A stretch of DNA of 64,000 bases from Synechococcus sp. PCC 6312 (lineage in GTDB: Bacteria > Cyanobacteriota > Cyanobacteriia > Thermosynechococcales > Thermosynechococcaceae), in the NCBI RefSeq assembly GCF_000316685.1, contig NC_019680.1, positions 559,501-623,500 of the forward strand. The letters run 5' to 3'. Below, in pieces: positions 46,291 through 55,935 of this stretch (position 1 is its first letter; each line of letters begins with the position of its first letter). The position numbers and the translations under genes are program-made. Below the pieces are notes generated by a model. The model was not told the origin of the DNA, searched no databases, and worked only from the letters and a program-made list of their open reading frames with translations.

Positions 46291-47304
46291 ATGGAAATTG
46301 TCGAATTGGCCGCGCGACTCCAGGCCCAGCTTGACCCAATGACAAATCTAGAAATTCTCGGAGTTGCCCCAATTGACCAGGCCCAGGAGAGCGATATCAC
46401 GTTTCTCGCCAATCCCAAATATGCCCATAAGCTCCAGGATTGCCAAGCAGGAGCAATTCTTGTTAATGAAGATTTTGAGGCCCCTGCCCCCTGCCCCCTC
46501 CTACGGGTCAAGCATCCCTATTTAGCCTTTGCCCAGGCCATTGAATTGTTTTATCCACCGACACCGCTGCCAACCCAAATTCATCCCACTGCTGTGATTG
46601 GGCAAAATGTTCGCTTTGGTCAAGATGTGGCCATTGGGGCCTATGTTGTCATTGGAGACAATGTGGTGATCGGTGATCGGGTGACAGTCCATCCCCATTG
46701 TGTGATTTATCAGGGGGCGAGCCTAGGTGACGATACGCTCCTCCATAGTCATGTGGTGATTCGAGAGCAGGTCAAACTGGGCAATCAGGTGATTATCCAG
46801 AATGGAGTCGTAATTGGGGCGGATGGCTATGGGTTTGTCACCTTACCCAATGGACAACATCACAAAATCCCCCAAGTCGGGACGGTGGTGATTGAAGATC
46901 AAGTGGAAATTCAAGCCAACACCACCATTGATCGGGCAACCCTTGGGGAAACCCGCCTAGGCAAGGGCACAAAGGTAGATAATCTGGTTCAGATTGCCCA
47001 TAACTGCACAGTGGGTCAGCATTCCCTCTTATGTGGACAGGTTGGCCTGGCGGGTTCAACCCAAGTCGGTAATCATGTAGTTCTGGCGGGACAGGTGGGG
47101 GCGGCGGGGCACTTAAGTATTGGGGATGGGACAATGGCTGGGGCCAAAACGGGCATTAATAATTCTCTCCCAGCCGGAAGTCGGGTCAGTGGTTATCCGG
47201 CGATGGATCATAAGTTATGGTTACGCATGGTCGCTGAACTTAAGCAATTGCCCCAATTAATAAAGCGACTCCGCAAACTCGAAAACCAGCTTTCCCAAGA
47301 TTGA
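46291..47304 (+). CDS. lpxD: UDP-3-O-acylglucosamine N-acyltransferase
   Basis: LpxD adds the N-linked acyl chain to UDP-3-O-acylglucosamine in lipid A synthesis. The 337 residues comprise the N-terminal uridine-binding domain (about 1-100, ITFLANPKYAHKLQ), a left-handed beta-helix made of hexapeptide repeats (about 105-290, many [IV]G-D-x-[VT] units) and a C-terminal helix. The catalytic His lies in IQIAHNCTVG-like DNLVQIAHNCTVG. ATG 46291. The other lpx genes (A, B, C) are not in this window. Confidence 0.96.
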   Translation: MEIVELAARLQAQLDPMTNLEILGVAPIDQAQESDITFLANPKYAHKLQDCQAGAILVNEDFEAPAPCPLLRVKHPYLAFAQAIELFYPPTPLPTQIHPTAVIGQNVRFGQDVAIGAYVVIGDNVVIGDRVTVHPHCVIYQGASLGDDTLLHSHVVIREQVKLGNQVIIQNGVVIGADGYGFVTLPNGQHHKIPQVGTVVIEDQVEIQANTTIDRATLGETRLGKGTKVDNLVQIAHNCTVGQHSLLCGQVGLAGSTQVGNHVVLAGQVGAAGHLSIGDGTMAGAKTGINNSLPAGSRVSGYPAMDHKLWLRMVAELKQLPQLIKRLRKLENQLSQD

Positions 47305-47484
47305 CTCCCATCTGCCTATCCAGATCACGCCATCAATTCAGAATTACCCCAAGTTTCAGCCCCAAAGCCAGAAGTGTTGTCTAGGAGTCATTGCCTGACA
47401 GAATCAGACTCCACAGCCTCAAATAGTGAATCAAAAATTACTCGATCCATTCTCCAGACTCAAATTCCCTTGGGCAATAGGGAG

Positions 47485-48516
47485 CTATTGTAGGGATAAC
47501 TCTGGATGACATTGGCTTAACATATTGGCCGCAAACTGTCCCATGTAGGCTTGGTTAAAGGGGAAGCTTTGGTCGTAGGTTTGGGTTTGACCTAAATCCA
47601 GGCAATTTTGGAAATAGGCACTAGCCCCTAGCGGAAACTGTAGGGAATTGAGGAACAGGCCAGCTAAATAATTCAAGGGCGGGTAGTGCGGATACCAGGC
47701 CAGGCCCCGTTGTCCAATCAAGCGCACCGTTTCCCAATCTTCTAGCTCTAACAATTTGCACCCGAGGCGATATAAGGCTTCTGGCAACGCGGGAAAGTTA
47801 GTGATCGGGGCATTATCCAGGAGGTGGGGCAAAATACGTTCAAAAAGTTCTTCCTGGCAGGCCTGGGCAGCAGCAGCTTGATCCGTAGCTTCATAGAGAT
47901 CGCTGAGGGCAAACAACAAGGTTAAACTCAGGCCACGGGAAGCCCGAATTGCTTCCAGGATCGGGATATTCCGCGACTTAATTTTGCTCATCATCACATC
48001 GGGCCCATAGCCATAATGATCAATCACCAGGCCAGGTAAATGCTCAACCTGGGGAATTTCCGGTCGGAGGGAGACCAGTTGCTCATGGAACGGCTCGGCA
48101 TAGCGCAAATAACTCTGATTCCGAAAGAGGCGAGTAATCCGAAAGGGGGAAAACTGGCTTTGGGTGGCGAATTCTTGACGGGTGAGAGTATAGACTTCAA
48201 TTTCCGGGCGGTCCTGGAGTTGGGCTTTGAAATCAGGCGTTTCGACCCGTAAAACTTCATCCGCATCAAGGACTAATATCCATGATCCACAGGCCTGGTC
48301 GAGAGAATGATTCCGGGCGGCTGAAAAATCATTACCCCAGGCAAACTCAAAAACCTTGGCCCCAAACTCCGCCGCAATTTTAACAGTGTCATCCGTTGAG
48401 CCAGTATCCACCACAATTAATTCATCGGCATAGGGCTGCACACTCTCCAAACAGCGGCCCAACTGATGCGCTTCGTCTTTAACAATCATGCAGAGGGATA
48501 ACAGGGGGGATTTCAT
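47485..48516 (-). CDS. Family 2 glycosyltransferase with C-terminal helical repeats
   Basis: This 343-residue protein starts directly with the GT-A fold (LSLCMIVKDEAHQLGRCLES). The nucleotide-sugar Asp is in VDTGSTDDT and the metal-binding DxD in LVLDADE. The C-terminal 150 residues are helical and resemble tetratricopeptide repeats. Such proteins are common in cyanobacteria near surface-polysaccharide or glycolipid loci, but no such cluster is present here. ATG 48516. Acceptor and donor unknown. It is convergent with lpxD across 180 gene-free bases. Confidence 0.9.
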   Translation of the reverse strand: MKSPLLSLCMIVKDEAHQLGRCLESVQPYADELIVVDTGSTDDTVKIAAEFGAKVFEFAWGNDFSAARNHSLDQACGSWILVLDADEVLRVETPDFKAQLQDRPEIEVYTLTRQEFATQSQFSPFRITRLFRNQSYLRYAEPFHEQLVSLRPEIPQVEHLPGLVIDHYGYGPDVMMSKIKSRNIPILEAIRASRGLSLTLLFALSDLYEATDQAAAAQACQEELFERILPHLLDNAPITNFPALPEALYRLGCKLLELEDWETVRLIGQRGLAWYPHYPPLNYLAGLFLNSLQFPLGASAYFQNCLDLGQTQTYDQSFPFNQAYMGQFAANMLSQCHPELSLQ

Positions 48517-48657
48517 AGTTATGGGAGATTAGTCAGGTAACGTGTTCGGGCGACCGTAGATCAAGAATCGGGCAATGACAGGATTATGGCAGGATTGAAT
48601 CAGCTGCAGCCCAGTATCGGGCATTAATCTTAGCTTTGCCGTGATCATTTATAGCCA

Positions 48658-49323
48658 ATGACTCGTGATTCCGAACCCCCAAAATACGCAGTTGGAGAGC
48701 AAGCCCAGCTTTTTTCCCGCCAACAACTCCGAGAAGCTGCCGCAACCTACACTGTTCAACCCGGCCTGGGCCTTTCCCCATCCCAACTCTTGGCCTGGCA
48801 GCAAAAAATTTACGACTATCAACAATCCCTAGATTGGCAATCTCCAGTGGCACAGCTTTCACTATTCGATCTCAACTCAGCCAAGCATCGTCAGCCAGAG
48901 ACTAATTCCTCTGATCCGATCAAGAATTCCACAGACGATCAGCCACTTACTCAAAGCCTTAATCCCTTTACCCTCAAGCAACAAAACACGGAATTTTGGC
49001 GATGGCAAGCCAACACATCTGGACAACCCGCTCTTTACTTTGTCATTGATTACCACTGGCCAATCTTGCTCTATGTTGGGGAGACCTTGGACGATCAATC
49101 CCGTTGGCGAGGGGAACATGGCTGTAAACGCTATTTGCAAAACTATGTCACTGCTTTACGGACGGTTAATCTGCAGGTATCCGTGGGGATTGGCTTTTGG
49201 CCTGGGGCGGCGGCTGACCGGAAACTACGTCAACAGCAGGAACGAGAGCTAATTTTACATTGGCGTTCCCCCTTCAACAAAGAAAACTGGCAGTATTGGC
49301 AAACTCCCTTTGTGGACAGTTAA
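48658..49323 (+). CDS. GIY-YIG-like nuclease family protein
   Basis: This 221-residue protein has a Gln-rich helical N-terminal half (about 1-115) without known motifs. The C-terminal half resembles the GIY-YIG nuclease fold: YFVIDY and LLYVGET are the two strand motifs, SRWRGEH supplies the Arg and His, ERELIL the catalytic-position Glu, and SPFNKEN the Asn. The first motif has F-V in place of G-I, so activity is uncertain. ATG 48658. It is divergent from the glycosyltransferase gene and convergent with fbaA. Confidence 0.7.
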   Translation: MTRDSEPPKYAVGEQAQLFSRQQLREAAATYTVQPGLGLSPSQLLAWQQKIYDYQQSLDWQSPVAQLSLFDLNSAKHRQPETNSSDPIKNSTDDQPLTQSLNPFTLKQQNTEFWRWQANTSGQPALYFVIDYHWPILLYVGETLDDQSRWRGEHGCKRYLQNYVTALRTVNLQVSVGIGFWPGAAADRKLRQQQERELILHWRSPFNKENWQYWQTPFVDS

Positions 49324-49332
49324 AGTAGCCAC

Positions 49333-49366
49333 TAAAAAACCAGGCCACCTCCAAGGGCAACCTGGT
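49333..49366 (-). terminator. Intrinsic terminator of fbaA
   Basis: Read on the minus strand, ACCAG (49366-49362) pairs with CTGGT (49343-49339); a GCC/GGC extension sits inside beyond a small bulge. The stem is followed at once by a T-run (complement of the A-run at 49334-49339). It lies about 30 bases after the fbaA stop and close to the stop of the convergent gene. Confidence 0.7.
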
Positions 49367-49396
49367 CAAGCATTTTAAGTTGATTCAGCCAAAAAT

Positions 49397-50476
49397 TTAG
49401 ACGGCTAACACTTTCCGAGCTACTTGGGTTAACTCACCCTTGGCATATTTGGCAGCGTAGTCTTCCAAGCTGACTTGTTTGATTTTGCTGGCATTACCGG
49501 CTGTCCCAAACTGGTCATAGCGATCCGCACAAACTTTTTCCATGTATTTGATGGAGGGCTTGAGGAAATGGCGAGGATCAAACTCTTTCGGATTGGCCGC
49601 CAAGGCTTCCCGCACAGCCGCGGTGATCGCTAAACGATTGTCAGTATCAATGTTGACTTTCCGCACACCACTCTTGATCCCTTTTTGGATTTCTTCCACG
49701 GGCACGCCATAGGTTTCCGGGATCGCCCCGCCAAACTCGTTGATCAAAGCAATCAAATCTTCCGGCACAGAAGAAGACCCATGCATGACTAAGTGGGTGT
49801 TGGGCAAGCGGCTGTGAATTTCTTCAATCCGGCTAATGGCCAGGATTTCCCCAGTCGGTTTGCGGGTAAATTTATAGGCTCCGTGACTGGTTCCAATGGC
49901 AACGGCCAAGGCATCCACTTGGGTGCGCTCAACAAAATCAACAGCTTCATCGGGATCGGTCAAGAGCATGGAGTGGTCGAGTTCACCTTCAAACCCGTGT
50001 CCGTCTTCTGCTTCCCCTTTACCCGTTTCCAGGGAGCCTAGGCAGCCCAGTTCACCCTCTACAGAAGCACCAATGGCATGGGCCACTTTCACGACTTCAC
50101 TGGTGACAGCGACATTGTAGTCGTAGCTGGCGGGGGTTTTGGCATCGGCTTCTAAGGAACCGTCCATCATCACACTGGTAAAGCCATTTTTAATAGCCGA
50201 ATAACAAGTGGCCGGTTCGTTCCCGTGATCTTGGTGCATAACAATGGGGATATGGGGATAGGTTTCCACGGCCGCTAAGATTAAGTGACGCAAGAAATTT
50301 TCACCGGCATATTTCCGGGCCCCCCGAGAGGCTTGTAAAATCACTGGGCTATTAGTGGCGTTGGCAGCCTGCATAATGGCCTGGATTTGTTCCATATTAT
50401 TGACGTTAAATGCGGGGATGCCGTATCCATTCTCAGCCGCATGATCCAAAAGCAGCCGCATGGGGACGAGTGCCAT
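49397..50476 (-). CDS. fbaA: Fructose-bisphosphate aldolase, class II
   Basis: This 359-residue zinc aldolase makes or splits fructose 1,6-bisphosphate (and in cyanobacteria sedoheptulose bisphosphate), serving glycolysis and the Calvin cycle. Zinc and substrate motifs are intact: VMHQDHGNE, the Glu/His region in [24 protein letters not shown] and [11 protein letters not shown]. Length matches the Calvin-cycle subtype. ATG 50476 has AGGAGG six bases upstream, a strong translation signal for a highly expressed gene, and a clear terminator lies downstream. It is divergent from gshA across 213 bases. Confidence 0.97.
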   Translation of the reverse strand: MALVPMRLLLDHAAENGYGIPAFNVNNMEQIQAIMQAANATNSPVILQASRGARKYAGENFLRHLILAAVETYPHIPIVMHQDHGNEPATCYSAIKNGFTSVMMDGSLEADAKTPASYDYNVAVTSEVVKVAHAIGASVEGELGCLGSLETGKGEAEDGHGFEGELDHSMLLTDPDEAVDFVERTQVDALAVAIGTSHGAYKFTRKPTGEILAISRIEEIHSRLPNTHLVMHGSSSVPEDLIALINEFGGAIPETYGVPVEEIQKGIKSGVRKVNIDTDNRLAITAAVREALAANPKEFDPRHFLKPSIKYMEKVCADRYDQFGTAGNASKIKQVSLEDYAAKYAKGELTQVARKVLAV

Positions 50477-50689
50477 AAATTCCTCCTAAGGGTAATTTCC
50501 TGGTGTAAAACAACCTTAAATCTTATGGTCAATCTTAGGATACTTTGCCAACTGATGTTACGGCTTGGGGGCAGCGGGGCTGAAAAAAGCTGATTTACTG
50601 ATGATGAGCACGATTCCAACGGCAAACAATTGGGTTGATTCCGGTTCAGTGGCATAATCAAGATTAACGCTGGGGCGAGAGGCATTGCT

Positions 50690-51844
50690 GTGTTATCGAA
50701 AGGATTTGAGGTTGAAATTTATACCGGCAGGCCCAATGGCAAGATTGTTGGTTTATCAGATCAAATTGTCCAGGCCTTAGATGGCTTTGTCCGTGAACCC
50801 GATAGCCGCAATGTGGAATATACAACGCCACCCGTTTATCTCTATGATCAAGCCCTTTGTGATCTGCTGCGGCCCAGGATGCGACTCCGGCGATATTTAC
50901 GGGGCTTGGGGGACTATACCTTAATTCCAGGGAGCACCCTGTCTTTGGGGGAAAGCCAAACATTTTATCGCTCAGATCCCCAAAATCCCTATCATGACTA
51001 TATTGAGCAGACCTATCACACCAAAGTTGTTACGGCTAGCATTCACATCAATGTTGGTATCTCAGATTTAGAAACCTTGATCCGGGCCTGCCGCTTAATT
51101 CGAGTCGAAGCCCCTCTGTTTTTAGCCTTAAGTGCTGCCTCCCCCTTCTTAGATGGTGAAGTCACGGGCTACCACTCCACCCGTTGGGCCGTCTTTCCGA
51201 AAACCCCGACCGTTGTCCCCCTGTTTACCTCACATCAGCATTTTATTGCTTGGACAAAAGAACAACTTGGCCTGGGAACGATGCAAAATGTCCGCCATCT
51301 CTGGAGTGCAGTCCGGCCCAATGGTGATCGCCGCCCCTATGATTTAAATCGCTTAGAACTGCGCATTTGTGACCTAGTGACCGATCCGATTTCTTTGTTA
51401 GCGATTACGGCTCTGTTGGAAGCTCGCTTACTCCAAGTCATCGAAAATCCTGAACTTGATCCTCTGATTCAAAGTAATTTAGTTCGCTCTGGCCTGGATT
51501 TGGCAGCCTTGGCCGATGAGAATGAAATTGCCGTGGCCCACCATAGCATGACCGCTGAGTTAAAACATTGGCAGGATGGACGAAAAATTTCCGCTTCTGA
51601 TTGGATTAGTGAACTATACGAACAGGTTTATCCGACCGCCAAACAACAGGGGTTTAGTTGCTTCCTTAATCCAGTTAAGAAAATCCTCCGAGAGGGTAAC
51701 ACGGCTCAAAAATGGTTGAAGCAATATACTCAAGGTCAATCGGTAACGAGTATTATCCAAGAGGCAATTTTGCAACTCCAGGCCGAGGAATCAGATTTAG
51801 AGGATAAACTTTGTCAAACCTTGCCTGATTTAATTCCGGTTTAG
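50690..51844 (+). CDS. gshA: Glutamate-cysteine ligase (cyanobacterial type)
   Basis: This is the first enzyme of glutathione synthesis, joining glutamate and cysteine with ATP. The 384 residues match the cyanobacterial family distinct from E. coli GshA: GFEVEIYTGRPNGKIVGLS at the N-terminus, SRNVEYTTPPVYLY and SIHINVGI in the core, RLELRICDL towards the end. The start is GTG 50690. It ends one base before the frame of trmL begins, so the two genes are tightly linked. Confidence 0.92.
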   Translation: MLSKGFEVEIYTGRPNGKIVGLSDQIVQALDGFVREPDSRNVEYTTPPVYLYDQALCDLLRPRMRLRRYLRGLGDYTLIPGSTLSLGESQTFYRSDPQNPYHDYIEQTYHTKVVTASIHINVGISDLETLIRACRLIRVEAPLFLALSAASPFLDGEVTGYHSTRWAVFPKTPTVVPLFTSHQHFIAWTKEQLGLGTMQNVRHLWSAVRPNGDRRPYDLNRLELRICDLVTDPISLLAITALLEARLLQVIENPELDPLIQSNLVRSGLDLAALADENEIAVAHHSMTAELKHWQDGRKISASDWISELYEQVYPTAKQQGFSCFLNPVKKILREGNTAQKWLKQYTQGQSVTSIIQEAILQLQAEESDLEDKLCQTLPDLIPV

Positions 51845-51856
51845 TTGCTCTCACCT

Positions 51857-52321
51857 ATGCCTCGTGTGGTTTTGATTTATCCCGAAATTCCGCCCAATAC
51901 TGGCAATATTGCGAGATCCTGCGCGGCAACGGGAACCGAATTACATTTAATTGAACCCCTCGGTTTTCGGATTACGGATCGGGATTTGAAACGGGCAGGA
52001 ATTGATTATTGGCCCTATGTGGATGTCAATTGTCACCGTTGTTGGGAGGAATTTCACGAAATGGCCCAGGCCCGGGGTGGTCGGTATGTGGGCTTTATGG
52101 CGCGGGGTAAAACAAATTATTGGGAGGTGAGGTATCAAGAAACGGACTGGTTGTTGTTTGGCAGCGAAAGTAGTGGGATTCCCCCGGAAATTGCCGCGGT
52201 TTGTGATGTATCTGCTTTTATTCCCATGCCCCAGGCCAAGGTACGGAGTTTGAATTTATCAGTCAGTGCCGCCTTGGGATTATTTGAGGCTTATCGTCAG
52301 TTAACGTTTGCTAAAGATTAG
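51857..52321 (+). CDS. trmL: tRNA (cytidine/uridine-34 2'-O)-methyltransferase
   Basis: This 154-residue SPOUT (knotted) methyltransferase modifies the wobble ribose of certain leucine tRNAs using S-adenosylmethionine. Motifs are IYPEIPPNTGNIARSCAATG near the N-terminus, LLFGSESSGIPPEI and the knot end IPMPQAKVRSLNLSVSAAL. Start is ATG 51857 (MPRVVLIYPE), 12 bases into a frame that opens at TTG 51845. It lies twelve bases after the gshA stop and is probably translated from the same message. Confidence 0.95.
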   Translation: MPRVVLIYPEIPPNTGNIARSCAATGTELHLIEPLGFRITDRDLKRAGIDYWPYVDVNCHRCWEEFHEMAQARGGRYVGFMARGKTNYWEVRYQETDWLLFGSESSGIPPEIAAVCDVSAFIPMPQAKVRSLNLSVSAALGLFEAYRQLTFAKD

Positions 52322-52344
52322 TAAATCAATTTTATTCAGATTTT

Positions 52345-52803
52345 TTAATCGCATTCAAATTCAATCGGTGCATCAAAAATTTCATCAACTGAAAACGAAC
52401 AAACTTCTGGGAGTTCTGATAGTTTTAAGGGTGTTTCACGGTCAACTAAATCTAGTCCATTTAAATAGCCTTCAGCTATCGCTTCTGACCAATAGGACTT
52501 TAGACTTGGGTTTTTGCTGATTAGTCGCTTAATTTGCCGCCGCTGTTCTCGAATTGTAGCCTGCCAACTTTTACTACGGTATTGGGGTTGATATTGCCAT
52601 TTCAATAAATGTCCCAACAGAATTCCCAAGCGATTTTCGAGTTCCTGTTGTTGCTGTTTACCCAATGCTGCAATCTCCTCGGCCAAGTTCTCAAAATCTA
52701 GCTGTTCAATGTTATGAGTGCGTAAATACTCTGCTTGCTTCTGAGTCCAGGCCTGGAAATCAAGATCGTAAAGAGAAAGAGGAGCAGAAATTTGAGGATT
52801 CAT
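52345..52803 (-). CDS. DUF29 family protein
   Basis: This 152-residue helical protein has the DUF29 pattern: DLDFQAWTQKQAEYLR near the start, LDFENLAEEIAALGK in the middle, then a helix with repeated basic residues (REQRRQIKRLISKNPSL). DUF29 proteins are abundant in cyanobacteria, often in several copies, and have no assigned function; toxin-antitoxin or stress roles have been suggested without proof. ATG 52803. It converges with trmL across 23 bases and stands alone on its strand. Confidence 0.85.
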   Translation of the reverse strand: MNPQISAPLSLYDLDFQAWTQKQAEYLRTHNIEQLDFENLAEEIAALGKQQQQELENRLGILLGHLLKWQYQPQYRSKSWQATIREQRRQIKRLISKNPSLKSYWSEAIAEGYLNGLDLVDRETPLKLSELPEVCSFSVDEIFDAPIEFECD

Positions 52804-53040
52804 GTCGATGATGCAACCGTGAGCTAGAAACTGAACTGTTTTGTATCAGTACCCTTGATTTCTTGGACAAGAATATAATTGAAAAGAGATTTTTTCAGCC
52901 AGCAAACCAACCCTATTCTACTAGCCAATTTAAGATATTCCAGTACATCCCCATAATTTCACTATGATTACTAACAAAGTAGATAATTTTTATATTACCG
53001 ACTAGTCAGTGGATGGATAACTTATCAAAGAGTTGCGAAC

Positions 53041-54609
53041 TTGAGTATTCTAAAGCGGGTTAGGTTGTCAGGAACAGGGCGAGGGCTTACTTTATTTTTC
53101 CTTGGGTTACTGACCGGATTATCCTTGCCACCGTGGGGAATTTGGGGTCTGGCCTGGGTTGGGTTAGCTCCGGTGTGGATCGTTGCAACAGTTAACGCTG
53201 ACAAAAAAGGAATTGGGGCTAGATTTCGGCAGGGATTTTTTTGGGCTGCGTGTTGGGGATTGGGGTTTTATGGTTGGGGCCTGGCCTGGATTACCGGGCT
53301 ACATCCCTTGACGTGGATGGGGTTATCTCCGGTGCAGAGCCTTGCCGTGGCATTGGGAGCCTGGTTCATTGTTACAGTCTGGGGGGTAGTGCTGGTCGGG
53401 GCCTGGGGAGGAATCATGGCAGCCCTGATCACTCAGGAAAAATCTTGGCTGTTGGAATTGCTGATGGGGGTGACACTTTGGTGCTTATTAGAGGGCCTTT
53501 GGACACGCTCGCCCCTCTGGTGGACATCCTATGCTTTAACTCAGAGTCCGGGAAATTTAGCAATTCTCCATTGGGGACAAGTATCAGGCCCTAATACTAT
53601 TTGTGGGTTGTTACTGCTGGTGAATGGGATGATAGCCCAGGCCTGGAAGCAATCCTTAACCTATCCCAAACGTCTCAAACTCTGGTTACTCCCAATCTTA
53701 GTTTGGGGAATCACCCAAGGGATTGGCTGGCTCTGGCTCCAAACACCCTTATCCCCCCATAACCAGGCCCCACTGCAAATTGGGCTGATCCAGGGCAATA
53801 TCCCCACCCGAATTAAACTCACGCCTCGCGGCATTAACCAGGCCCTAGAACGATACAGTCAAAGCTATCAGAGCTTAGTTAATCAAGGGGCGGATGTGGT
53901 TTTAACTCCAGAAGCGGCCATTCCCCTAGTCTGGCCTGATCCAAGATTAAATGAGCTAAATCATGGGATTGCTGAACATCAAATTCCCCTGTGGTTGGGG
54001 GTTTTTATGCCTGTCCCCAATCAAACCAATACCCTGACCCAAAGTTTAATTACCCTGACGGGGAAAACAACTCCTTTTAGTCAGTTCAATAAAGTCAAGT
54101 TAGTCCCCTTGGGTGAATATATCCCTGAATTTTTACAAGGGTTTATCTCCCGCCTTTCCACCGCCACATCCCAATTACGCCCAGGCACGTTAGATCAACA
54201 GTTTCAAACCCCCTTTGGCCCAGCTATTGTTGGCATTTGCTTTGACTCAGCATTTTCCGGTGTGTTTCGAGCTCAAGCCCAGCGGGGTGGACAGTGGATT
54301 ATGACCGTAGCGAATAATGATCCCTACGATGCCACGATGATGCGACAACACCAGGCCCAGGACATTCTCAGAGCCATTGAAACCGACCGTTATGGGATCC
54401 GCGCCACCAATACCGGGCTTTCTGGCGTAACAGACCCCCATGGACACACCCTTTGGTTATCTGATTATCGAGAGTGGCAAACCTATCTGGCCAAAATCTA
54501 TCTGCGACAAACCCAAACCCTCTATGTCCAATATGGAGACTGGTTAACCCCTATTCTGGTGGGGCTAGGAGGGGTATGGTGGCTGCAAACAACGCTCTCA
54601 AAGTCATGA
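53041..54609 (+). CDS. lnt: Apolipoprotein N-acyltransferase
   Basis: Lnt transfers an acyl chain to the N-terminal cysteine of lipoproteins, the last step of lipoprotein maturation. Residues about 1-240 form six to eight membrane helices rich in Trp, Gly and Leu. The C-terminal nitrilase-like domain carries the triad Glu (LTPEAAIP), Lys (FNKVKLVPLGEYIP) and Cys (GICFDSAF). The start is TTG 53041; no clear ribosome-binding site is visible, so a nearby alternative is possible. A SpoIID-domain gene follows in the same direction. Confidence 0.95.
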   Translation: MSILKRVRLSGTGRGLTLFFLGLLTGLSLPPWGIWGLAWVGLAPVWIVATVNADKKGIGARFRQGFFWAACWGLGFYGWGLAWITGLHPLTWMGLSPVQSLAVALGAWFIVTVWGVVLVGAWGGIMAALITQEKSWLLELLMGVTLWCLLEGLWTRSPLWWTSYALTQSPGNLAILHWGQVSGPNTICGLLLLVNGMIAQAWKQSLTYPKRLKLWLLPILVWGITQGIGWLWLQTPLSPHNQAPLQIGLIQGNIPTRIKLTPRGINQALERYSQSYQSLVNQGADVVLTPEAAIPLVWPDPRLNELNHGIAEHQIPLWLGVFMPVPNQTNTLTQSLITLTGKTTPFSQFNKVKLVPLGEYIPEFLQGFISRLSTATSQLRPGTLDQQFQTPFGPAIVGICFDSAFSGVFRAQAQRGGQWIMTVANNDPYDATMMRQHQAQDILRAIETDRYGIRATNTGLSGVTDPHGHTLWLSDYREWQTYLAKIYLRQTQTLYVQYGDWLTPILVGLGGVWWLQTTLSKS

Positions 54610-54731
54610 CCGCGCCCCATCAGCACAACCTCGGAACAAATGCCCCCTTATCCCGTTCTGGTATAAACTGATTTCTCAATTGCGAATCCTTATTTAGTCC
54701 CCCTTCTACCCCACCCCCTGGTCACGATGCT

Positions 54732-55898
54732 ATGCTCCTCCTCAGCCGTCTCTTATTGCGTCAAATTGCCCCGCCTAGTTTCCTGGGACTCATCACTTGG
54801 TGGCTGTTAATCACCCCAGGCCTGGCCTTGGAATTACGGGTAGCGGTGCAGCAAAATCTCTCACAGGTGAAGGTCGCGAGTTCAACCCCAGCCAATATTC
54901 TTGATAGTAATGGGCGGCAAATTGCCAATTTACAAGTCTTACAGGGAACGGCAGTTTTATCGGGCAGTGGCGTTAGTTTGGGGCGGATGTCGGGGTCGCG
55001 TTTATGGATTGAACCCACCCAAGGCGGCTTAGTCCAAGTGGGAGAACGGTGGTATCGGGGGCGGTTGGAATTGATTGGCACGGGTAAGGGACTGGCGGCT
55101 GTGAATCACATTGATTTAGAAGCCTATCTTCCCAGTGTCGTGGGCAAGGAAATGTATCCCACCTGGCCCCTAGAATCTCTCAAAGCCCAGGCCGTTGCCG
55201 CCCGTACCTATGCCCTTTATCGGCGCGGCCGGGAACTTAGACGGGGAACAAGTCTATTTGACTTAGGTGATTCTGTCTTATTCCAGGCCTATCCAGGAGT
55301 GGCGACAGAAACAGCAAGTACTATTACCGCAGTGCAAGCAACCCAGGGCCAAGTCCTCACCTACAACGGGCAACTCATCGAAGCGGTCTTTCATTCGGCA
55401 TCCGGTGGGCATACCGAAAACTCGGAGCAGGTCTGGTCTGGAGCGGTTCCCTACCTCCGCGGCGTGCCTGACTTTGACCAAACAGCCCCCGTGTATCAAT
55501 GGACAATTCAACTCACAGCAACCCAACTGCGGCAACGCATTCCCGGTATTGGTAACATTTTGGCGTTTCAACCGACTCAAGTTAGCCCTCAAGGTCGGAT
55601 TATGCAAGTTCAGGTGATTGGGGATGCTGGCACAAGGACAATGACAGGGCCGCAGATTCGTTCAGCCTTGGGCCTCCGTTCAACCCTCTTTACGACTCAA
55701 CCGGAACTCCCCCTCGTTGCCAGCCAAACTAACTCCCGCATTCCACCGAGTAGTTTTCTCATTTCGGGGCGTGGGAGTGGCCATGGCCTGGGGATGAGTC
55801 AGTGGGGAGCCTTGGGCATGGCCAATCAGGGTTATACCTATGACCAAATTCTCACCTACTATTACCAAGGAGTCACCATTAGCCAGATGAGGAATTAA
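54732..55898 (+). CDS. SpoIID/LytB-domain protein
   Basis: This 388-residue exported protein carries the SpoIID domain from about residue 120 to the end: YLPSVVGKEMYPTWPLESLKAQAVAARTYAL, split around its conserved Glu, then AVFHSASGGHTE and GRGSGHGLGMSQWGA. SpoIID proteins are lytic transglycosylases acting on denuded glycan strands in spore formers, and the cyanobacterial ones are presumed wall enzymes working beside amidases such as AmiC. Residues 1-33 include a signal-anchor (LGLITWWLLITPGLALE). ATG 54732; ATG 54726 is in another frame. It follows lnt by about 120 bases. Confidence 0.9.
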   Translation: MLLLSRLLLRQIAPPSFLGLITWWLLITPGLALELRVAVQQNLSQVKVASSTPANILDSNGRQIANLQVLQGTAVLSGSGVSLGRMSGSRLWIEPTQGGLVQVGERWYRGRLELIGTGKGLAAVNHIDLEAYLPSVVGKEMYPTWPLESLKAQAVAARTYALYRRGRELRRGTSLFDLGDSVLFQAYPGVATETASTITAVQATQGQVLTYNGQLIEAVFHSASGGHTENSEQVWSGAVPYLRGVPDFDQTAPVYQWTIQLTATQLRQRIPGIGNILAFQPTQVSPQGRIMQVQVIGDAGTRTMTGPQIRSALGLRSTLFTTQPELPLVASQTNSRIPPSSFLISGRGSGHGLGMSQWGALGMANQGYTYDQILTYYYQGVTISQMRN

Positions 55899-55935
55899 TC
55901 TTAGCCCACCCCTCAAATGAGAAGAGAACTTAGGC

